A stretch of 64,000 nt of DNA, taken from contig NZ_MUBJ01000014.1 in the NCBI RefSeq assembly GCF_002127535.1, positions 1 to 64,000 of the forward strand, read 5' to 3'. A program made the position numbers and the translations under genes. Below, one piece after another: positions 45,264 to 55,301 of this stretch (positions are counted from its first letter, which is position 1; every line of letters begins with the position of its first letter). Source of the stretch: Xenorhabdus vietnamensis. GTDB taxonomy: Bacteria; Pseudomonadota; Gammaproteobacteria; Enterobacterales; Enterobacteriaceae. The notes beneath the pieces are model-generated. The model searched no databases. It was not told the origin of the DNA and saw only the letters and a list, made by a program, of their open reading frames with translations.

Positions 45264-46166
45264 CTACTGCTTGAGCTTAGGATCAAGTGCATCACGCAAC
45301 CCATCACCCATCAGGTTAAACGCCAGTACTGTCAACAAAATAGCCAGCCCCGGAAAGGTTACGACCCACCAAGCACTCTGGGCAAATTGCAAAACATCTG
45401 CCAGCATGGTTCCCCATTCTGGTATCGGTGGCTGTGCGCCCATTCCCAGAAAACCTAAGGCCGCCATATCAAGAATGGCATTCGAAAACCCCAATGATGC
45501 CTGTACAATCAACGGTGCGAGACAGTTTGGCAGGATATTGATGAACATTTGGCGCAAGGCCCCCGCACCAGCCACTTGGGAAGCCATCACATAATCACGG
45601 TTCACTTCAACCAGTACTGCCGCCCTTGTCAGGCGGATATAGTGAGGCAAGGCAACAAACGTCAGTGCCAGTGACGCATTGATAATCGACGGGCCAAAGA
45701 TCGCCACCAGCACCAATGCCAACAGCAGGCTTGGCAAAGCCAGCATAATATCGACGATACGCATGATGCTGGCATCCACCACGCCACCGAAATAACCCGC
45801 CAATACCCCCAGAATAACGCCCATTATGAGTGACATCACCACGACCAGACAGCCAACCAGCAATGAAAGGCGTGCCCCATGCATCAGACGGGACAAAATA
45901 TCGCGCCCGACATCATCCGTGCCGAGGATAAATTGCCAGCTTCCGCCTTCCTGCCATACCGGAGGCTTCAGCAAAGCATCGCGGAACTGTTCTGCCGGGC
46001 CATGCGGAGCCAACAATCCCGCCAATAAAGCCACCAGCAACATCAGGATAATATAGATAAGGCCAATCACTGCGCCTTTGTTACGTTTAAAGTAGTGCCA
46101 GAATTCCTGGATCGGCGTCATTAATTTCGGCGCACCCGATACTACTGGCTCAGTTATTTGAGTCAT
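45264..46166 (-). CDS. dppC: Dipeptide ABC transporter permease DppC
   Basis: This 300-residue inner-membrane permease has an N-terminal cytoplasmic segment (MTPIQEFWHYFKRNKGAVIG), about six membrane spans and the EAA-loop region around ASQVAGAGALRQMFINILPN that docks the ATPases. AAGGAAC lies just upstream of two adjacent ATG codons; the second gives the spacing and the length of E. coli DppC. A longer frame into dppB adds 20 residues without homology. It follows dppB by 10 bases and precedes dppD by 12. Confidence 0.96.
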   Translation of the reverse strand: MTQITEPVVSGAPKLMTPIQEFWHYFKRNKGAVIGLIYIILMLLVALLAGLLAPHGPAEQFRDALLKPPVWQEGGSWQFILGTDDVGRDILSRLMHGARLSLLVGCLVVVMSLIMGVILGVLAGYFGGVVDASIMRIVDIMLALPSLLLALVLVAIFGPSIINASLALTFVALPHYIRLTRAAVLVEVNRDYVMASQVAGAGALRQMFINILPNCLAPLIVQASLGFSNAILDMAALGFLGMGAQPPIPEWGTMLADVLQFAQSAWWVVTFPGLAILLTVLAFNLMGDGLRDALDPKLKQ

Positions 46167-46176
46167 CATGTGTTCC

Positions 46177-47196
46177 TTATTTCTTATGACGAATGCGCGG
46201 ATTGACGATGCCGTACAGTAAATCAACCACCAGATTGACCAGAATAATCATGGTCGCCACCAGCAATACACCACCCTGTACTACCGGATAATCTCGACGT
46301 TGCAAGGCATCAATCAGCCAACGCCCCAATCCCGGCCATGAAAAGATAGTTTCTGTCAGAATGGCGCCCGCCAACATGATGCCCACTTGCAGGCCAATCA
46401 CCGTGACGACAGGTAACAAAGCGTTACGCAGTGCATGGACGATAATGACCCGAATGCGGCTCAGTCCTTTTGCGCGGGCAGTGCGGATATAATCTTCACC
46501 CAATACTTCCAGCATGGCTGAACGTGTCATGCGCACAATCACCGCCAACGGGATCGTTCCCAATACAATTGCAGGCAAAACCATATGCATCACTGCATCA
46601 GTGAAATCACCGTGCTCCCCCCAAATCAGCGTATCAATCAACATAAATCCTGTCAGGGGCTTGCTGTCATCCAGAAAAACGCTATCACCGATTCGACCAG
46701 AAACAGGTGTTAAATTCCACTGGACGGAAACCAACATGATCAGCATGATTCCCCACCAGAAAATGGGCATGGAATAGCCTGTCAATGACAAACCAATTGC
46801 TGTGTGATCAAAGATGGAGCCACGTTTGACCGCCGCCAAAACCCCTACCGGAATGCCGACGGATATGGCAAATAACATGGCACAGATGCCCAATTCAAGA
46901 GTCGCTTGAAAACGAGGAACAAACTCATCCCACACAGGAATGCGGCTTTTCAGCGAAATCCCCAAATCACCATGCAAGACACCATTGATGTAATGAAAAT
47001 ATTGCTCCCAGAGCGGTTTATCCAACCCCATCTCAGTCAGTAATTGGGCATGACGCTCAGCAGTAACACCACGTTCTCCCGCCATAATCAGAACGGGATC
47101 ACCGGGGATCATGTGTACAAAAGCGAAAGTTAGCAGCGTAATACCAATAAACGTCGGGATCACTAATCCCAGACGCCGGAGGATAAATTGCAGCAT
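46177..47196 (-). CDS. dppB: Dipeptide ABC transporter permease DppB
   Basis: This 339-residue permease has the same length as E. coli DppB. It starts MLQFILRRLGLVIPTFIGI (first membrane span), has the family periplasmic segment DKPLWEQYFHYINGVLHGDLG and about six spans in total. The EAA-type ATPase docking loop is near YIRTARAKGLSRIRVIIVHA. With DppC it forms the membrane channel for di- and tripeptides and haem in E. coli. It follows dppA across a 145-base gap holding a stable hairpin, the common device for making much more binding protein than permease. Confidence 0.97.
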   Translation of the reverse strand: MLQFILRRLGLVIPTFIGITLLTFAFVHMIPGDPVLIMAGERGVTAERHAQLLTEMGLDKPLWEQYFHYINGVLHGDLGISLKSRIPVWDEFVPRFQATLELGICAMLFAISVGIPVGVLAAVKRGSIFDHTAIGLSLTGYSMPIFWWGIMLIMLVSVQWNLTPVSGRIGDSVFLDDSKPLTGFMLIDTLIWGEHGDFTDAVMHMVLPAIVLGTIPLAVIVRMTRSAMLEVLGEDYIRTARAKGLSRIRVIIVHALRNALLPVVTVIGLQVGIMLAGAILTETIFSWPGLGRWLIDALQRRDYPVVQGGVLLVATMIILVNLVVDLLYGIVNPRIRHKK

Positions 47197-47283
47197 ATCC
47201 TGAATTCTCTTTTTAAATACCAGTTACGGCTCTTCAGGCCGCTTGGTGTAATACAAAAATTGACTTGCCCATCAGAGAAGCGA

Positions 47284-47316
47284 AACCATCCCCACAGAAA
47301 GATCTGGGGGATGGTT
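47284..47316 (-). terminator. Stable hairpin between dppA and dppB
   Basis: AACCATCCCC (47284-47293) pairs with GGGGATGGTT (47307-47316), and CAG/CTG extends the stem past a single bulged base. There is no long U-run on the minus strand. Its position suggests it protects the dppA message from 3' decay and lowers, without blocking, transcription into dppB. Confidence 0.65.
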
Positions 47317-47341
47317 AATCACAACAGCCAAGCAGCAAGAA

Positions 47342-48952
47342 TTATTTGAGATCAACGTTGTAGAAAAAGTGTCTACCAAGTGGATCAACCAAATACCCTT
47401 TCACTTCTTTACGGATAGGCTCATAAACCGTGGAGTGAGCAATGATCAATGCGGGTACTTGTTCATGCATTACAACCTGCGCCTGTTTATAAAGCTCTGC
47501 ACGCTTGTTGATATCAGCAGTTTCACGCGCTGGCTGGATAATGTCCTCAAATGGCTTGTAACACCATTTGGAGTAGTTGGAACCCTTTTCTTTAGCGGCA
47601 CAGCTAAACAAAGTACCTAGGAAGTTATCAGGATCACCATTGTCCCCTGTCCAGCCCATCATGACCGTTTTCGGTTCACCATCTTTGGCTCGTTTCAGGT
47701 ATTCACCCCATTCATAACTGACAATCTTGGCCTTAACGCCAATTTTCGCCCAGTCGGCCTGAATGATTTCCGCCATGCGGCGGGCGTTCGGATTATACGG
47801 ACGCTGCAATGGCATAGCCCAAAGATCGGTTTCAAAACCATTAGGGAAACCCGCTTCCTTCAACAACTCTTTGGCCTTGGCGGGATCATAGGTGTAATCT
47901 TTAATATCTTTGTTATAACTCCACATCGTAGGAGGGATTAGGTTTTTCGCTTTCTGTCCTGCGCTCTGATACACAGCCTCAATGATGGCGTCTTTGTTTA
48001 CTGCCATTGTCAGTGCCTGACGCACTTTCACGTTATCCAGTGGCTTCTTGGTAACATTGAAAGAAAGGTAACCCACGTTCAAACCAGCCTGTTCCATCAA
48101 AACAATGTTTTTATCCTGCTTCATGCGGGATATGTCCGCAGGGTTTGGATATGGCATAATCTGACATTCATTTTTCTGCAATTTTGCATAGCGGACAGAA
48201 GCATCAGGGGTAATAGAAAATACTAAGCGGTCAATTTTCGCTGGCCCTTCCCAATAATCCTTAAATGCCTTATAGAGAATCCGGGAGTCTTTTTGGTATT
48301 GCACTAGCTGAAATGGGCCTGTTCCAACGGGATTCAGATCAACTTTCTGCGGAGTTCCTGCTTTCATCATCACATCCGCATATTCCTTAGACAAAATCGA
48401 AGCAAAATCCATCGCTAGATTAGCAATGAAAGGTGCCTCAGGACGTGACAACACAAAACGAACGGTATAATCATCGACTTTTTCTATTTTGTTGATGATA
48501 TTGCCCATATCCATACCAATGAAATATTCGTAGCTGCCGCCCGAAACCTGATGGTATGGATGATTTTTATCTTTCTGACGCATAAAAGTAAAAATCACAT
48601 CATCAGCATTAAAATCACGGGTAGGTTTAAATTCCTTATCACTCTGCCACTTCACACCTTTGCGTAAATGGAAGGTGTAAACCTTACCATCGTCACTCAC
48701 ATCCCAGCTTTCGGCCAGACTTGGAATGATACTGGTTGAACCTGCTTTAAAATCCACCAAACGGTTGTAAATTTGTCTGGAAGTTACATCATAAGTTGTG
48801 CCAGAGGTGAATAGCTGTGGGTTAAAGCCTTCAGGAGAACCTTCAGAGCAGTAAACCAGTGTTTTTGCCTGAATACCGGCTGTTACAGCCAATGCAACAA
48901 GACCGACACCCAGTTTTAACAAACCGGACAGTTTTTTCTTGGAGATTGTCAT
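47342..48952 (-). CDS. dppA: Periplasmic dipeptide-binding protein DppA
   Basis: This 536-residue protein has a Sec signal peptide (about 1-29, cleaved after IQA, leaving [16 protein letters not shown] at the mature start). The solute-binding-protein family 5 domain shows [20 protein letters not shown] near 90 and [18 protein letters not shown] near 310. It captures dipeptides (and haem in E. coli) in the periplasm for DppBCDF and is also a chemotaxis receptor partner in E. coli. A C/A-rich stretch (ATCACAAACGG) just upstream of the ribosome binding site resembles the kind of site bound by the sRNA GcvB in other enterobacteria; that regulation is inference. A hairpin follows the gene. Confidence 0.97.
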   Translation of the reverse strand: MTISKKKLSGLLKLGVGLVALAVTAGIQAKTLVYCSEGSPEGFNPQLFTSGTTYDVTSRQIYNRLVDFKAGSTSIIPSLAESWDVSDDGKVYTFHLRKGVKWQSDKEFKPTRDFNADDVIFTFMRQKDKNHPYHQVSGGSYEYFIGMDMGNIINKIEKVDDYTVRFVLSRPEAPFIANLAMDFASILSKEYADVMMKAGTPQKVDLNPVGTGPFQLVQYQKDSRILYKAFKDYWEGPAKIDRLVFSITPDASVRYAKLQKNECQIMPYPNPADISRMKQDKNIVLMEQAGLNVGYLSFNVTKKPLDNVKVRQALTMAVNKDAIIEAVYQSAGQKAKNLIPPTMWSYNKDIKDYTYDPAKAKELLKEAGFPNGFETDLWAMPLQRPYNPNARRMAEIIQADWAKIGVKAKIVSYEWGEYLKRAKDGEPKTVMMGWTGDNGDPDNFLGTLFSCAAKEKGSNYSKWCYKPFEDIIQPARETADINKRAELYKQAQVVMHEQVPALIIAHSTVYEPIRKEVKGYLVDPLGRHFFYNVDLK

Positions 48953-49421
48953 TACGTTAACCCCGTTTGTGATGTTTATTTGTATCTTAGCCAGCCCAGG
49001 GGTTTCTTCCTAAATGCCACTGTCCCAGCTTGTTTATTATTTTTCGTTTATCAATTAATCAATTGTTATGCCGGACGTCAACATAATCACACATAACAAC
49101 CGAAACATAAGAAAAACATAAAAGAAAAAAATTATTAACAAAGATGGTTAAAAAACATGACGAGATGCACAAAAAACAGACAAATACACTGGAAATTAAC
49201 CCAATAAAAAGAATTAATCGCTGGTGATTATAATTTTGAATTTGTGACCAATTACGTAAATGATGAGCAATTCAGCTTATCGAAAAGGCGGGAATATATA
49301 GGATACGAAGATGATTCACTCAAGAGAAATGATCAAAATATAAACTGTTAGAGCGAAATTCATCATGTTGTTTGTTAAATTAACGGTTTTTACTATTAAT
49401 TTGGTTTATTAACACAGAATT
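48953..49421. other. Intergenic region upstream of dppA
   Basis: About 470 bases without a gene, AT-rich. It should contain the dppA promoter and leader. I see no unambiguous -35/-10 pair. It ends in a 13-bp tandem repeat array. Confidence 0.6.
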
Positions 49422-49512
49422 TATGGTGTTACGATATGGTGTTACGATATGGTGTTACGATATGGTGTTACGATATGGTGTTACGATATGGTGTTACGAT
49501 ATGGTGTTACGA
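49422..49512. repeat. Seven perfect tandem copies of a 13-bp unit
   Basis: The unit TATGGTGTTACGA is repeated seven times head to tail with no mismatches (49422, 49435, 49448, 49461, 49474, 49487, 49500). Perfect identity implies recent expansion and likely copy-number variation between strains. It lies between tRNA-Pro and dppA, about 470 bases upstream of dppA. The unit is not a multiple of three and is not in a gene. Confidence 0.95.
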
Positions 49513-49581
49513 AGCTGATTGATATGCAGGAAAGGCGTGATATGCAGAAAAAATTTGAAGGATCTTTATTTTGGATATAAG

Positions 49582-49610
49582 AAAAAACCCCGCTCTAGTG
49601 AGCGGGGTTT
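49582..49610 (-). terminator. Intrinsic terminator of tRNA-Pro
   Basis: On the minus strand, AAACCCCGCT pairs with AGCGGGGTTT around a 6-base loop, followed by a run of T residues to 49582. It lies 9 bases after the tRNA CCA end. Confidence 0.9.
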
Positions 49611-49618
49611 CAGAATGC

Positions 49619-49695
49619 TGGTCGGCGAGAGAGGATTCGAACCTCCGACCCACTGGTCCCAAACCAGTTGCGCTACCAAGCTGCGCTACTCGCCG
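49619..49695 (-). tRNA. tRNA-Pro (anticodon TGG)
   Basis: The 77-base sequence folds as a full cloverleaf: acceptor CGGCGAG/CTCGCCG, D-arm AGCGCAGCTTGGTAGCGC, anticodon stem ACTGG/CCAGT with loop TTTGGGA (anticodon TGG), T-arm with GGTTCGAATCC, and an encoded CCA end. It matches the E. coli proM isoacceptor as recalled, although in E. coli the tRNA next to dppA is proK (anticodon CGG). Confidence 0.98.
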
Positions 49696-49815
49696 AAAAC
49701 GAAGCGCATCTTACTGCCAGAGCCACAAACCGTCAATACCTTTTTAAAGATAAGTGATTATTTGACGATAAACCATCCAAAATGGCGTCATTGCATATAT
49801 TACAGGCTATAAAAA

Positions 49816-49845
49816 TATTACAGACAATAATATTACAGACAATAA
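49816..49845. repeat. Two tandem copies of a 15-bp unit
   Basis: TATTACAGACAATAA occurs twice head to tail without mismatch, and a partial, diverged copy (TATTACAGGCTATAA) precedes it. It abuts the glyQS terminator. Confidence 0.9.
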
Positions 49846-49870
49846 AAAGCCTCACCCGAAAAGGTAAGGC
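49844..49870 (-). terminator. Intrinsic terminator of glyQS
   Basis: On the minus strand GCCTTACC pairs with GGTGAGGC (one wobble pair) around a TTTTCG loop and is followed by TTTTTA. It lies about 45 bases after the glyS stop. Confidence 0.85.
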
Positions 49871-49914
49871 TTTGCAAACTTAAACCAGCTTATACTAAAC
49901 CAATAAATCAGAAA

Positions 49915-51984
49915 TTACTGGAGCAGTGAAATATCCGCGACACGCAAGAATAGCTCACGCAGTTCACTTAACAATGTCAAACGATTGATCCTGACTTGCC
50001 TGTCTTCATCCATGACCATCACATTGTCGAAGAACGCATCCACTACTTCACGCAGGGAAGCCAATTCAACCAATGCATCCTGATAGTTGCCTTCGGCAAA
50101 CAGAGGAGCCAGTTTTTCTTTCAGCACGACAAGGTGGGTCGCCAGTTGGATCTCTTCTGCCGCTTTCAATGCAGAAGCCAGAACAGTGTCATTCAACTGT
50201 TCTTCTGATTTCGCCAGAATGTTGGAAACCCGCTTATTGGCCGCTGCCAGAGAAACCGCTTCATCCAGAGTGCGGAAATGCGTCACGGCTTTCATGCGGG
50301 CATCAAAGTCTGCGGGTTGGGTCGGACGACGCGCCAGTACTGCCTGAATGGTATCGACACTGTAACCCAGTTCCTGATACCAAGTGCGGAAACGACCAAG
50401 CATAAACTCAACCACATCATCCACAACTTTTTCATTGGTCAGCTTGTCACCATACAAACGCACAGCTTCTTCTGCCAAAGTCTGGAGGTCGAGGGGCAGT
50501 TTTTTCTCCACGATAATGCGCAGAACACCCAGTGCCGCACGACGCAACGCAAACGGGTCTTTATCCCCTTTCGGATGCTGACCGATACCGAAGATCCCCG
50601 CCAAAGTATCCATTTTATCGGCAATGGCTACGGCACAGGAAACTCCCGTTGATGGCAATTCATCACCAGAGAAACGGGGCTGATACTGCTCGTTCAGTGC
50701 CAGTGCCACATCCTCAGCTTCGCCATCATGACGGGCATAGTGCATCCCCATCACGCCCTGCGTATCGGTGAACTCAAATACCATGTTGGTCATCAGGTCA
50801 CATTTGGACAATAAACCGGCACGAGTCGCATGATTTACATCTGCACCAATTTTTTCCGCAATCCAGCCAGCCAGAGCCTGAATGCGATCCGTTTTGTCAC
50901 GCAGTGTTCCCAACTGTTTCTGGAACAGTACGGTTTCCAAACGAGGCAGGTTGTCTTCCAGACGCTGTTTACGGTCAGTTTTGAAGAAGAATTCTGCATC
51001 CGCCAGACGCGGGCGAACAACTTTTTCGTTACCGGAAATGATTTGCTGAGGGTCAGAAGATTCAATATTGGTGACAAAAATAAAGTTTGCCATCAATTTG
51101 CCGGCTTTGTCGTAAACCGGAAAATATTTCTGGTCGCCTTTCATGGTGTAAACCAATGCTTCAGCAGGAACTTCCAAGAATTTTTCTTCGAATTTCGCAG
51201 TCAGTACAACCGGCCATTCCACCAGAGAAGTCACTTCTTCCAATAGGCTGTCACTCAAATCAGCTACACCACCCAGCTGCATGGCAGCCTGTTCAGCGTC
51301 ACGCTTGATCATCGCTTTACGTACTTCGTAATCTGCGATAACGCGACCACGCTCGTGCAAAATCGCCGGATACTGTTCTGCGTTCTCAATGGTAAATTCC
51401 GCCTCACCCATAAAGCGGTGACCACGAATAATGCGATCTGATTTAATCCCCAGAATTTCGCCGTTAATCACTTCGCTGCCCAGCAGCATCGTGACCGTAT
51501 GTACCGGACGAACAAATTGGGTTTCTTTATCACCCCAACGCATCAGTTTAGGGATTGGCAATTTACTCAGAGAACTGCCCACCATACCCGCCAGCAATTC
51601 TTTCGCTTCACGACCTTTGACCTGAGCACGGTAGAGCAGCCATTCCCCTTTGTCCGTTACCATGCGTTCAGCCTGATCAACGGTGATACCACAACCACGC
51701 GCCCAACCTTCGGCAGCTTTGGTTGGTTTACCCTCTGCGTCGAACGCCTGAGCAATCGCAGGGCCACGTTTTTCAACTTCACAATCAGCCTGTGCTGCCG
51801 CCAGATTTACTATTTTCAGCGCCAAACGGCGAGGAGCAGCAAACCAGCTAACCTCACCATGACCCAGATTGGCGTTGTTCAGTTCTGTTTCAAAATTGGC
51901 CGCAAAGGATTCAGCCAGTGAACGCAGCGCCTTTGGTGGCAGCTCTTCTGTGCCGATTTCCACAAGGAAAGTCTGTTGAGTCAT
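49915..51984 (-). CDS. glyS: Glycyl-tRNA synthetase beta subunit
   Basis: This 689-residue subunit has the same length as in E. coli. It begins [17 protein letters not shown], contains the family blocks [11 protein letters not shown] near 50, [13 protein letters not shown] near 165 and the HD-like region [17 protein letters not shown] near 410, and ends in a helical tRNA-anticodon-binding domain ([19 protein letters not shown]). With the alpha subunit it forms the alpha2-beta2 enzyme that charges tRNA-Gly. It follows glyQ by 9 bases, so both subunits come from one message, closed by a terminator. Confidence 0.98.
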   Translation of the reverse strand: MTQQTFLVEIGTEELPPKALRSLAESFAANFETELNNANLGHGEVSWFAAPRRLALKIVNLAAAQADCEVEKRGPAIAQAFDAEGKPTKAAEGWARGCGITVDQAERMVTDKGEWLLYRAQVKGREAKELLAGMVGSSLSKLPIPKLMRWGDKETQFVRPVHTVTMLLGSEVINGEILGIKSDRIIRGHRFMGEAEFTIENAEQYPAILHERGRVIADYEVRKAMIKRDAEQAAMQLGGVADLSDSLLEEVTSLVEWPVVLTAKFEEKFLEVPAEALVYTMKGDQKYFPVYDKAGKLMANFIFVTNIESSDPQQIISGNEKVVRPRLADAEFFFKTDRKQRLEDNLPRLETVLFQKQLGTLRDKTDRIQALAGWIAEKIGADVNHATRAGLLSKCDLMTNMVFEFTDTQGVMGMHYARHDGEAEDVALALNEQYQPRFSGDELPSTGVSCAVAIADKMDTLAGIFGIGQHPKGDKDPFALRRAALGVLRIIVEKKLPLDLQTLAEEAVRLYGDKLTNEKVVDDVVEFMLGRFRTWYQELGYSVDTIQAVLARRPTQPADFDARMKAVTHFRTLDEAVSLAAANKRVSNILAKSEEQLNDTVLASALKAAEEIQLATHLVVLKEKLAPLFAEGNYQDALVELASLREVVDAFFDNVMVMDEDRQVRINRLTLLSELRELFLRVADISLLQ

Positions 51985-51993
51985 GACGGCCTC

Positions 51994-52932
51994 TCAGTTC
52001 TTGTTACACACGGTCTTGTTAGACATTGTCTTATTACACATAGGGAAGCCGAGCGCCTCTCGGGAGGCATAATAAGCTTCAGCAACCGATTTGGTCAGGG
52101 TGCGAATGCGCAGGATATAGCGCTGACGTTCAGTCACAGAAATGGCTTTGCGAGCATCCAGCAAATTGAAGGTATGACCTGCTTTTAAAATACGCTCATA
52201 GGCTGGCAATGGCAGCGGAGTTTCCAGCGCCAGTAGTTCCTGTGCTTCTTTTTCGTATTGCTCGAAGCAGGTAAACAGGAAATCAACATCGGCGTGCTCA
52301 AAGTTATAAGTCGATTGCTCAACTTCATTCTGATGGTAAATGTCACCATAGGTGGTTTTACCCAACGGGCCATCACTCCATACCAGATCGTAAATGCTGT
52401 CCACACCTTGAATATACATGGCCAGACGTTCCAGACCGTAAGTGATCTCGCCAGTCACTGGTTTACATTCAAGGCCACCGACTTGCTGGAAGTAAGTGAA
52501 CTGAGTCACTTCCATACCATTCAGCCAGACTTCCCAACCCAGTCCCCAGGCGCCCAAGGTTGGGTTTTCCCAGTTATCTTCAACAAAGCGGATATCGTGA
52601 ACAGTCGGATCAAGCCCTAACGCTTTCAAGGAACCAAGATAAAGTTCCTGAATGTTATCTGGAGATGGTTTGATGATCACCTGAAATTGATAGTAATGCT
52701 GGAGGCGGTTTGGGTTTTCGCCGTAACGACCGTCAGTCGGGCGACGGGAAGGTTGCACATAAGCTGCTGCAATAGGCTCTGGCCCCAAGGCACGCAGACA
52801 GGTTATAGGATGAGAGGTTCCTGCGCCGACTTCCATATCCAGTGGTTGGACAATGGTGCAGCCTTGACGCGCCCAATAGTCCTGTAGTGTCAGGATGATT
52901 CCCTGAAAGGTTTTGGTATCAAACTTTTGCAT
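51994..52932 (-). CDS. glyQ: Glycyl-tRNA synthetase alpha subunit
   Basis: This 312-residue catalytic subunit binds glycine and ATP. It starts [20 protein letters not shown], with the conserved blocks [20 protein letters not shown] near 32 and [19 protein letters not shown]-like sequence near 65. The C-terminus is odd: after the usual ALGFPMCNK the sequence repeats as [11 protein letters not shown], about nine residues longer than E. coli, encoded by degenerate 15-base repeats near 51998-52040. This is a harmless-looking micro-duplication at the tail. It is divergent from tag. Confidence 0.97.
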   Translation of the reverse strand: MQKFDTKTFQGIILTLQDYWARQGCTIVQPLDMEVGAGTSHPITCLRALGPEPIAAAYVQPSRRPTDGRYGENPNRLQHYYQFQVIIKPSPDNIQELYLGSLKALGLDPTVHDIRFVEDNWENPTLGAWGLGWEVWLNGMEVTQFTYFQQVGGLECKPVTGEITYGLERLAMYIQGVDSIYDLVWSDGPLGKTTYGDIYHQNEVEQSTYNFEHADVDFLFTCFEQYEKEAQELLALETPLPLPAYERILKAGHTFNLLDARKAISVTERQRYILRIRTLTKSVAEAYYASREALGFPMCNKTMSNKTVCNKN

Positions 52933-53127
52933 GTTGAATCCGCACGCGATACATATGAATTTAAAAGAAAGCGGTCAGTATACCCTTTGAATGTAAGATA
53001 TACAGCACTGATCACCTCTCAATTTTGCCGCAGTATAAAAAAATCTTATTCGACTCCCTTTACTTGTATGTTTATACAGTTATTATTGGTATGTTTATTA
53101 ACCACTGTCTAAGGTGAAATTTGATTT

Positions 53128-53691
53128 ATGATCAAGGAAATAACTCGCTGCGGTTGGGTAACATCCGATCCTGATTATCTGGCCTATCACGACAACGAAT
53201 GGGGAACCCCATTGAGAGATAGCCTACAACTTTTCGAGCTGATTTGTCTGGAAGGGCAACAAGCGGGTTTATCATGGTTAACGATTCTGAAAAAACGGGA
53301 AGGCTATAGAAAGTGCTTCCATCAATTTGATCCTGTCAAAATCGCCAAAATGGATGAAATGGACGTTGAGCGACTGCTAAAAGAACCTACCATCGTGCGT
53401 CATCAAGCCAAAATCAATGCAATTATTCACAACGCCCGCGCTTACCTGAAAATGGCTGAACAAGGTGAAGATTTCAGCTCTTTTATCTGGTCTTTCATTA
53501 ATGATTCCCCACAGATTAACCATTGGCAAAACTTGTCAGAAGTTCCTGTCAAAACAGAAAATTCTGATGCACTTTCAAAGGCGCTGAAAAAACGCGGGTT
53601 TAAATTTATTGGCAGCACCACTTGCTATGCTTTTATGCAAGCAGCAGGTTTGGTAAACGATCACCTAGTAAATTGTTTATGCCGAAAATAA
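53128..53691 (+). CDS. tag: 3-methyladenine DNA glycosylase I
   Basis: This 187-residue base-excision repair enzyme removes 3-methyladenine from alkylated DNA. It has the Tag core ICLEGQQAGLSWLTILKKRE near 41, the helix-hairpin-helix-related DALSKALKKRGFKFIGSTTCY near 150 and the zinc-snap ligands: Cys8 and His21 (RCGWVTSDPDYLAYHDNEW) with a His and Cys in NDHLVNCLC near the end. Length equals E. coli Tag. AAGGTG precedes the ATG. It is divergent from glyQ and followed by avtA. Confidence 0.97.
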   Translation: MIKEITRCGWVTSDPDYLAYHDNEWGTPLRDSLQLFELICLEGQQAGLSWLTILKKREGYRKCFHQFDPVKIAKMDEMDVERLLKEPTIVRHQAKINAIIHNARAYLKMAEQGEDFSSFIWSFINDSPQINHWQNLSEVPVKTENSDALSKALKKRGFKFIGSTTCYAFMQAAGLVNDHLVNCLCRK

Positions 53692-53799
53692 ATTGCCTGT
53701 ATCTAAAAAACGCAGAATACCTCTTTTACCCCATTGCACCCCATTAATGAGCGGGGTATGGTGTCTTTTTCTCATACAAAAACAGACGCAAACGCCACT

Positions 53800-55056
53800 A
53801 TGAAATTTTCGCAATTCGGAAACAAATTTACACAAGATTCAGGAATTACCCGCCTGATGACTGATCTCAACCAAGGTCTGAGAACGCCTGGCGCGATTAT
53901 GTTAGGTGGTGGCAATCCCGCACATATCCCAGAGATGGATGAATATTTCCAGCAGATATTGACTGACATGGCGTTAGACGGTCAATTAAGTGAAACCCTA
54001 TGCAACTATGATGGGCCACAAGGGAAAAACACCTTGATAGCGGCATTGGCCCATGAGTTACAGGAAAAGCTCGGCTGGGAAATCCACCCACAAAACATCG
54101 CCCTGACCAATGGTAGCCAAAGTGCCTTTTTCTACCTATTTAACTTACTGGCTGGTCGTGCCGAAGACGGCTCTATGAAACGTGTTCTGTTTCCCCTGGC
54201 TCCGGAATATATTGGTTATTCGGATTCAGGTTTAGATGAAGGGTTATTTGTTGCCAATAAACCGAATATTGAATTACTGCCCAACGGCCAATTCAAATAT
54301 CGCGTCGATTTCGATCACCTGAATATTACCGAAGATATCAACCTGATTTGCGTCTCTCGCCCTACCAATCCAACAGGCAACGTTATTACCGACGAAGAAT
54401 TACTGCGCTTGGATGGTCTGGCTCAACAACATCAAATCCCCTTATTGATCGACAATGCCTACGGTGTGCCATTTCCCGGCATTGTCTTTAGCGAAGCGAC
54501 CCCGCTGTGGAATCCCAATATTATTCTGTGTATGAGTCTGTCCAAACTGGGTCTGCCGGGTTCCCGCTGCGGGATCATCATCGCTAATGAAAAAATCATT
54601 AGTGCTGTCAGTAACATGAATGGCATCATCAGCCTGTCCCCCGGCGGAGTTGGGCCAGCTATCGCTCTGGAAATGATCAGACGCAACGACCTGTTTCGCC
54701 TGTCACAAAACGTCATTCAACCATTTTATAAACAGCGGGTCGATAATGTGATTGAAATCATTCGTCGCCACATATCAGAAGATCGCTGTCTTATCCATAA
54801 ACCGGAAGGTGCCATATTCCTCTGGCTCTGGTTCAAGAACTTACCAATCACGACAGAAGTGCTTTATCAGCGGTTGAAAAAACGGAACGTGCTGATGGTG
54901 CCAGGGCATTTCTTCTTCCCAGGCCTGGAACATAATTGGCCTCATGCCCATCAATGTATGCGAATGAACTATGTCCCTGACATTGAAAAGATCGAAGAAG
55001 GCATTCGTATTTTATCTGAAGAGATTGAGATAGCGCATAGAGAAGAAGGGCGCTGA
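53800..55056 (+). CDS. avtA: Valine-pyruvate aminotransferase AvtA
   Basis: This 418-residue, PLP-dependent fold-type I aminotransferase makes alanine from pyruvate using valine. The start MKFSQFGNKFTQDSGITRLM aligns with E. coli AvtA; a frame longer by 22 codons exists but lacks matching sequence. Visible landmarks are the cofactor-pocket region LTNGSQSAFFYLFNLL near 100, CVSRPTNPTGNVITDEELL near 186, the Schiff-base lysine in MSLSKLGLPGSRCG near 247 and the C-terminal HQCMRMNYVPDIEKIEEG. The ribosome binding site before this ATG is weak. It stands alone after tag. Confidence 0.95.
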   Translation: MKFSQFGNKFTQDSGITRLMTDLNQGLRTPGAIMLGGGNPAHIPEMDEYFQQILTDMALDGQLSETLCNYDGPQGKNTLIAALAHELQEKLGWEIHPQNIALTNGSQSAFFYLFNLLAGRAEDGSMKRVLFPLAPEYIGYSDSGLDEGLFVANKPNIELLPNGQFKYRVDFDHLNITEDINLICVSRPTNPTGNVITDEELLRLDGLAQQHQIPLLIDNAYGVPFPGIVFSEATPLWNPNIILCMSLSKLGLPGSRCGIIIANEKIISAVSNMNGIISLSPGGVGPAIALEMIRRNDLFRLSQNVIQPFYKQRVDNVIEIIRRHISEDRCLIHKPEGAIFLWLWFKNLPITTEVLYQRLKKRNVLMVPGHFFFPGLEHNWPHAHQCMRMNYVPDIEKIEEGIRILSEEIEIAHREEGR

Positions 55057-55128
55057 TCCACAGCGTAAACAGCCCTGAAAGACCACCTCAATTAAGACGA
55101 TTTTCAATAAAATTGTCACCAATAAAAT

Positions 55129-55162
55129 AAAAAAAAGCTCCCTCATTTAGGGGGGAGGGAGC
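55129..55162 (-). terminator. Strong intrinsic terminator facing away from yidE
   Basis: On the minus strand GCTCCCTC (55162-55155) pairs with GAGGGAGC (55144-55137) and is followed by eight T residues (55136-55129). It works only for minus-strand transcription. The nearest minus-strand gene end, yidE, is 300 bases away, so it may end a separate small RNA. Confidence 0.9.
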
Positions 55163-55301
55163 AAGATGATAACGAGGACTTTTACCTGAGAACAGGACAG
55201 TAGTTATTAGAATCCAAAAAGAATTCTTCACACACACAATAGGAAAGGAAAACAATCCTTGTTTTTACACCTTCCCTGAACTGCGTATATTTAACCAGAA
55301 A
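55130..55301 (-). ncRNA. Candidate small RNA between avtA and yidE
   Basis: A TATAAT box on the minus strand (55313-55308) would start a transcript near 55301 that ends about 170 nt later at the strong terminator with eight U residues, an Hfq-sRNA-like 3' end. The -35 is poor. The region includes a GU-rich run (TTGTGTGTGTGAAG) and a C-rich loop (CTCCCTCCCCCC) that could seed pairing with ribosome binding sites. I do not recognise the family. It could instead be the long 3' UTR of yidE. Confidence 0.4.

Noticed and set aside
49422-49512. CRISPR-like repeated array
   Set aside because: The copies are directly adjacent with no spacers and only 13 bp long, and there are no cas genes nearby; it is a simple tandem repeat.
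49519-49812. 97-residue plus-strand ORF
   Set aside because: It runs antisense through tRNA-Pro, so the coding look is an artefact.
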